The notes under the pieces: model-generated
What the model saw: only the letters and a program-made list of their open reading frames with translations
The model's database searches: none
What the model was told of the DNA's origin: nothing
From: Pseudomonadota bacterium
GTDB taxonomy: Bacteria; Pseudomonadota; Alphaproteobacteria; Rhizobiales; Xanthobacteraceae
Reading direction: 5' to 3'
Length of the DNA stretch: 17,027 bases
Assembly: GCA_023387695.1 (NCBI GenBank)
Contig: JAEWHT010000451.1
Location: 1-17,027, forward strand
Shown here: one piece after another, positions 14,069 through 17,027 of the stretch
Layout of the letters: every line of letters begins with the position of its first letter
Numbering within the stretch: the stretch's first letter is position 1
Translations under genes and position numbers: made by a program

Positions 14069-15754
14069 GTGAAGTTGAGCAATCTGAAGATCGTTCCCAA
14101 GCTTGGCATCCTCGTCGGTGTCACCTTGTTCGGCCTGTGTATCTCCGGAGTTCTGGCCGGTTACCTGATGAAGCGTGCCATGGTCGATGCGCGCATCGAC
14201 CAGACCAAGGCCATCGTGGATCTCGGCCGCAACTACGCAGCCGCGCTGAAGAAGCGAGTCGATGCCGGCGAGCTGACGAAGGATGCGGCGATGGCCGAGC
14301 TTCGTCGTTACGGCAATTCGATGACCTACGACAATGGCTCGGGCTATCTGTTCGGCACGTCCTATGACGGCATCACCCAGCTCGCGCCCGATCCGAAGCA
14401 GATCGGCGCCAATCGCATGGACGTCGTGACCAACGGCCGCAAGCTGTCGGTCGAACTGATGGACGGCGTCAAGGCCAACGGCTCGATCCTGCTGTATTAT
14501 GATTATGTGAAGCCCGGCCAGGAAACGCCGATCAGCAAGATCGGTTACGCGGTGGCCGTGCCCGGTTTCGACATGTATCTCGGCACCGGCGCCTATCTCG
14601 CCGACATCGACGCCAAGATGGGCCCGGTCTACTGGCTGCTTGGCCTTGCCATGCTCGGCATCGTCATCGTTGCCGGCAGCGTCGCCTGGATGCTCGGTCG
14701 CAGCATCAGCCGTCCGCTGGCTTTGCTCGGTGCCCGCATGAAGGATCTCGCCGAGGGCAAGCTCGAGGGTGACATCCCCGGCGTCGGCCGTGGCGACGAG
14801 GTCGGTGCGATGGCCTCGACCGTCCAGATCTTCAAGGACAACGCGGTCCGCATCCGCGACCTCGAGAAGACCGAGGTGGCGGCGAAGGAACGTGCCGCGG
14901 CGGACCGTCGCAGCACGATGGAAGGTATCGCCAACGACTTCGAACGCAGCGTCAACGGCATCGTCCGCTCGGTCTCTTCGGCCGCGGCCGGCATGCAGTC
15001 GACGGCACAGTCGATGACTGCGACCGCCAGCGACGCTTCTTCGCGCGCAGCGACAGTTGGCGCCGCCTCGCAAAGGGCTTCCGGCAATGTCGGCACGGTT
15101 GCGGCCGCCGCCGAAGAGCTGTCGAGCTCGGTTGCGGAAATCTCCCGCCAGGTGACGCGTTCGACCGAAGTGGCGAGCCGCGCCGTCAGCGACGCCGAGC
15201 GTACCAACGCCACGGTGCAGGAGCTCTCGACCGGCGCCGAGAAGATCGGCGAAGTGGTCAAGCTCATTCACTCGATCGCGGCGCAGACCAATTTGCTCGC
15301 GCTCAACGCCACCATCGAGGCGGCGCGTGCCGGTGAATCCGGTCGCGGATTCGCGGTCGTCGCTTCGGAAGTCAAGGCGCTGGCCAACCAGACCGCCAAG
15401 GCGACTGAGGAAATCTCCGCGCAGGTCGCGGCGATGCAGACCTCGACCAGCGATGCGGTCGCGGCGATCGGCGGCATCACCCAGACCATTGCCGAGATGA
15501 GCGAGATCACCGCCGGCATTTCGAGCTCGATCGAGCAGCAGGGCGAGGCGACCCGCGAGATCGCCCGCAACATCCAGTCGGTTGCGGCCGGCTCGAGCGA
15601 GATCAACGCCCATATCGGCAGCGTCACCTCGGCTGCGGAAGCGACCGGTACCGCGGCCGGCGACGTGCTGACCAACGCCCGCGAGCTGGACCACCAGTCC
15701 GGCGCGCTGCGCAGCGCGGTGGACGGCTTCCTCGCTAAGGTTCGCGCGGCGTAA
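14069..15754 (+). CDS. Methyl-accepting chemotaxis protein with periplasmic Cache domain
   Basis: This 561-residue transmembrane receptor has membrane segment 1 (about 12-34), a periplasmic single-Cache region (about 35-187; YDNGSGYLFGTSYDG and VPGFDMYLGTGAYL are characteristic of Cache_2-type sensors), membrane segment 2 (188-210), a HAMP linker (about 211-263) and a long signalling coiled coil. The kinase-control tip contains AAQTNLLALNATIEAARAG and GRGFAVVASEVKALA. Ligands of such sensors are typically small organic acids, but none is shown here. The C-terminus ends in RAA with no methyltransferase-tethering pentapeptide. GTG 14069 is chosen because GGAG lies eight bases upstream; the frame is open from a TTG at 14009 with no good ribosome binding site. 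No other chemotaxis gene is nearby. Confidence 0.93.
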   Translation: MKLSNLKIVPKLGILVGVTLFGLCISGVLAGYLMKRAMVDARIDQTKAIVDLGRNYAAALKKRVDAGELTKDAAMAELRRYGNSMTYDNGSGYLFGTSYDGITQLAPDPKQIGANRMDVVTNGRKLSVELMDGVKANGSILLYYDYVKPGQETPISKIGYAVAVPGFDMYLGTGAYLADIDAKMGPVYWLLGLAMLGIVIVAGSVAWMLGRSISRPLALLGARMKDLAEGKLEGDIPGVGRGDEVGAMASTVQIFKDNAVRIRDLEKTEVAAKERAAADRRSTMEGIANDFERSVNGIVRSVSSAAAGMQSTAQSMTATASDASSRAATVGAASQRASGNVGTVAAAAEELSSSVAEISRQVTRSTEVASRAVSDAERTNATVQELSTGAEKIGEVVKLIHSIAAQTNLLALNATIEAARAGESGRGFAVVASEVKALANQTAKATEEISAQVAAMQTSTSDAVAAIGGITQTIAEMSEITAGISSSIEQQGEATREIARNIQSVAAGSSEINAHIGSVTSAAEATGTAAGDVLTNARELDHQSGALRSAVDGFLAKVRAA

Positions 15755-15782
15755 AGCGCAAGATCTTGCGCTGAATTCGTAG

Positions 15783-15826
15783 GGTGGGCAAAGACGCGAA
15801 AGCGTCGTGCCCACCTTTTCGTTTTT
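15783..15826 (+). terminator. Intrinsic terminator of the chemotaxis receptor gene
   Basis: GGTGGGCA (15783-15790) pairs with TGCCCACC (15808-15815) and GACGC (15793-15797) with GCGTC (15802-15806) around a GAAA loop. TTTT follows directly, then CG and TTTTT up to 15826. This is a strong rho-independent terminator 28 bases after the stop. Confidence 0.85.
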
Positions 15827-15855
15827 GAGTTCGAGGTGACGCCTCGGTGGGACCT

Positions 15856-15976
15856 GTGCCCCGGACGCAGCGCAGCGCTTCTTCAGCGGTGCGCTGCAGA
15901 GCCGGGGCCCATGCCGCGGCAATCTGGGTCCCGGCTCTGCGCAGCGTCACTACGTGCCGCAGCGCGTCCGGGACAC
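15856..15976. repeat. Nested palindromic repeat
   Basis: The outer arms GTGCCCCGGACGC (15856-15868) and GCGTCCGGGACAC (15964-15976) match with one mismatch. The inner arms GCAGAGCCGGGGCCCA (15896-15911) and TGGGTCCCGGCTCTGC (15925-15940) also match with one mismatch, compatible with G-U pairing. The element ends six bases before the stop of the minus-strand TctC-type gene, so it may also terminate that transcript. It resembles known Bradyrhizobium-type intergenic repeats (recalled, not searched). Confidence 0.75.
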
Positions 15977-15981
15977 GAGTC

Positions 15982-16959
15982 CTACTGCTTCTCGATCCCG
16001 GCGTCCCTGATCAGTTTCTCCCACAGCACCAGCTGCTCATTCACGAACGTGCCGAGCTCCTCCGGCGTGCCGGAGAACGCGTCCATGCCGAGCGTGGCGA
16101 GCTGGGTCTTGATCTCAGGCTTCTCGACGATCTTGCGGATCTCGGCGTTGAGCCGGGTCACTATCTCCTTCGGCATGCCGGCTGGGCCGAAATAGCCCTG
16201 CCATGACGAGATATCGAAGTCGGGCACGCCGGCCTCCTGCATCGAGGGGAGGCTGGGGATTAGCGGCGTGCGGTCCTTGGTGGTGACGGCGAGCGCGCGG
16301 AGCGCGTTGCCCTGGACGTGCGGCAGGCCGGTCAGGATGTCGACGAACATCATCGAGACGCGGCCGCCCATGACATCGTTGAGCGCGGGCGGCGAGCTCT
16401 TGTAGGGCACGTGCAACAAATCGAGTCCGGCATTGTGCGCGAAGGTCGCACCCGACACGATCGCCGAGGACGAACCCGAAGCGTAGCTCAGCTTGCCCGG
16501 ATTGGCCTTGCCGTAAGCTATGAGCTCGGCGACTGACTTCGCCGGCACGTCAGGATGGACCACCAGCATGAACGGCAGATCGCCGGTGCGCGCGATCGGA
16601 GTGAAATCCTTCACCGGATCGTAGGTCAGGCTCTTGAGCAGATAGGGATTTGCCGAATGCGTCGTGTTGGTGGTCACCAGCAGCGTGTAACCGTCGGGCG
16701 CTGAGCGCGCGACGTAGGTCGCGGCGATCATGCCGTTGGCGCCGGCCTTGTTCTCGATCACGATGCCGACGCCGAGCGCCTGCGACAAGTGTTGCGAGAT
16801 CAGCCGCGTCGTGGTGTCGGTGCCGCTGCCGGCTGCGAAGGGCAGCACCAGCGTGATGTTGCGGCTCGGCCAATTATCGGCCCGCGCGGTGGACGCGGCA
16901 GCAAGGCACAACGCGGCGGCGCCGACGGTGCGCATCACGCGCATGAACGATGACAGCAT
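15982..16959 (-). CDS. Tripartite tricarboxylate transporter (TctC/Bug family) substrate-binding protein
   Basis: This 325-residue protein has a Sec signal peptide (hydrophobic region ending STARA-D near residue 27). The Bug fold follows, with WPSRNITLVLPFAAGSGTDT (29-48), VIENKAGANGMIAATYVA, the GYTLLVTTNTTHSANPYL stretch, YASGSSSAIVSGATFAHNAGLDLLHVPYKSSPPALNDVMGGRVSMMF-type core spread over the middle, and FGPAGMPKEIV near the C-terminus. Members bind carboxylates or related small molecules in the periplasm, either for a TctAB carrier or for sensing. Neither membrane partner is present in the window; many Bug genes are orphans. GAGGGA lies about ten bases before ATG 16959; a second Met at residue 6 is an alternative start. 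Confidence 0.92.
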   Translation of the reverse strand: MLSSFMRVMRTVGAAALCLAAASTARADNWPSRNITLVLPFAAGSGTDTTTRLISQHLSQALGVGIVIENKAGANGMIAATYVARSAPDGYTLLVTTNTTHSANPYLLKSLTYDPVKDFTPIARTGDLPFMLVVHPDVPAKSVAELIAYGKANPGKLSYASGSSSAIVSGATFAHNAGLDLLHVPYKSSPPALNDVMGGRVSMMFVDILTGLPHVQGNALRALAVTTKDRTPLIPSLPSMQEAGVPDFDISSWQGYFGPAGMPKEIVTRLNAEIRKIVEKPEIKTQLATLGMDAFSGTPEELGTFVNEQLVLWEKLIRDAGIEKQ

Positions 16960-17027
16960 GTTTGGACGTTCCCTCTTTTTTCGTTGGCGGGGAACCTAGC
17001 CGGTCTACATCGAAACCGGAAGACGGC

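Noticed and set aside
13997..15922. Long minus-strand open frame of 641 codons opposite the chemoreceptor
   Set aside because: Its composition is Arg, Gly, Asp and His rich in the manner of an antisense shadow, and the receptor on the other strand is unmistakable.

Overview
This window looks like chromosomal DNA of a GC-rich alphaproteobacterium, most likely Bradyrhizobium or a close relative. That is an inference from gene content, codon use and the style of its intergenic palindromic repeats; no rRNA or other phylogenetic marker is present. I see 15 protein genes, no tRNA or rRNA, no insertion sequence, no CRISPR array and no phage genes. No gap between genes exceeds about 260 bases, and the larger gaps hold palindromic repeats or promoter regions.

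Left part (1-2937), nitric oxide/redox module: a small DUF1858 redox-disulfide protein, a convergent cysteine-free Crp/Fnr regulator resembling NnrR/DNR, and a divergent nnrS gene. The regulator-nnrS gap holds a perfect FNR/NnrR-type palindrome (TTGCG-N4-CGCAA) placed about 40 bases upstream of a likely nnrS transcription start. A small antibiotic-biosynthesis-monooxygenase-fold (ABM) protein follows nnrS.

Middle part (2950-6651), regulation and envelope: an AraC-type regulator, a divergent orphan FixJ/NarL-like response regulator whose phosphoacceptor Asp appears replaced by Glu, and a secreted DUF4139 (MuiA-like) protein.

Central minus-strand block (6833-13808): read from right to left, a D-2-hydroxyacid dehydrogenase, a Tat-exported family 1 solute-binding protein, two overlapping sugar-type ABC permeases, a Tat-exported MBL-fold hydrolase and a secreted phytase-like esterase. 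The first four look like one uptake-and-oxidation operon. No ABC ATPase is present, so the transporter must borrow one or have it encoded outside the window. A hairpin between the binding-protein and permease genes could set their expression ratio.

Right part (14069-16959): a methyl-accepting chemotaxis protein with a periplasmic Cache domain and a good intrinsic terminator, a nested palindromic repeat, and an orphan TctC/Bug-type solute-binding protein.

Most of the window is ordinary accessory metabolism and sensing. The best leads are the nnrS promoter with its cognate-looking regulator, the response regulator with a degenerate acidic pocket, and the ATPase-less transporter operon with its dehydrogenase.
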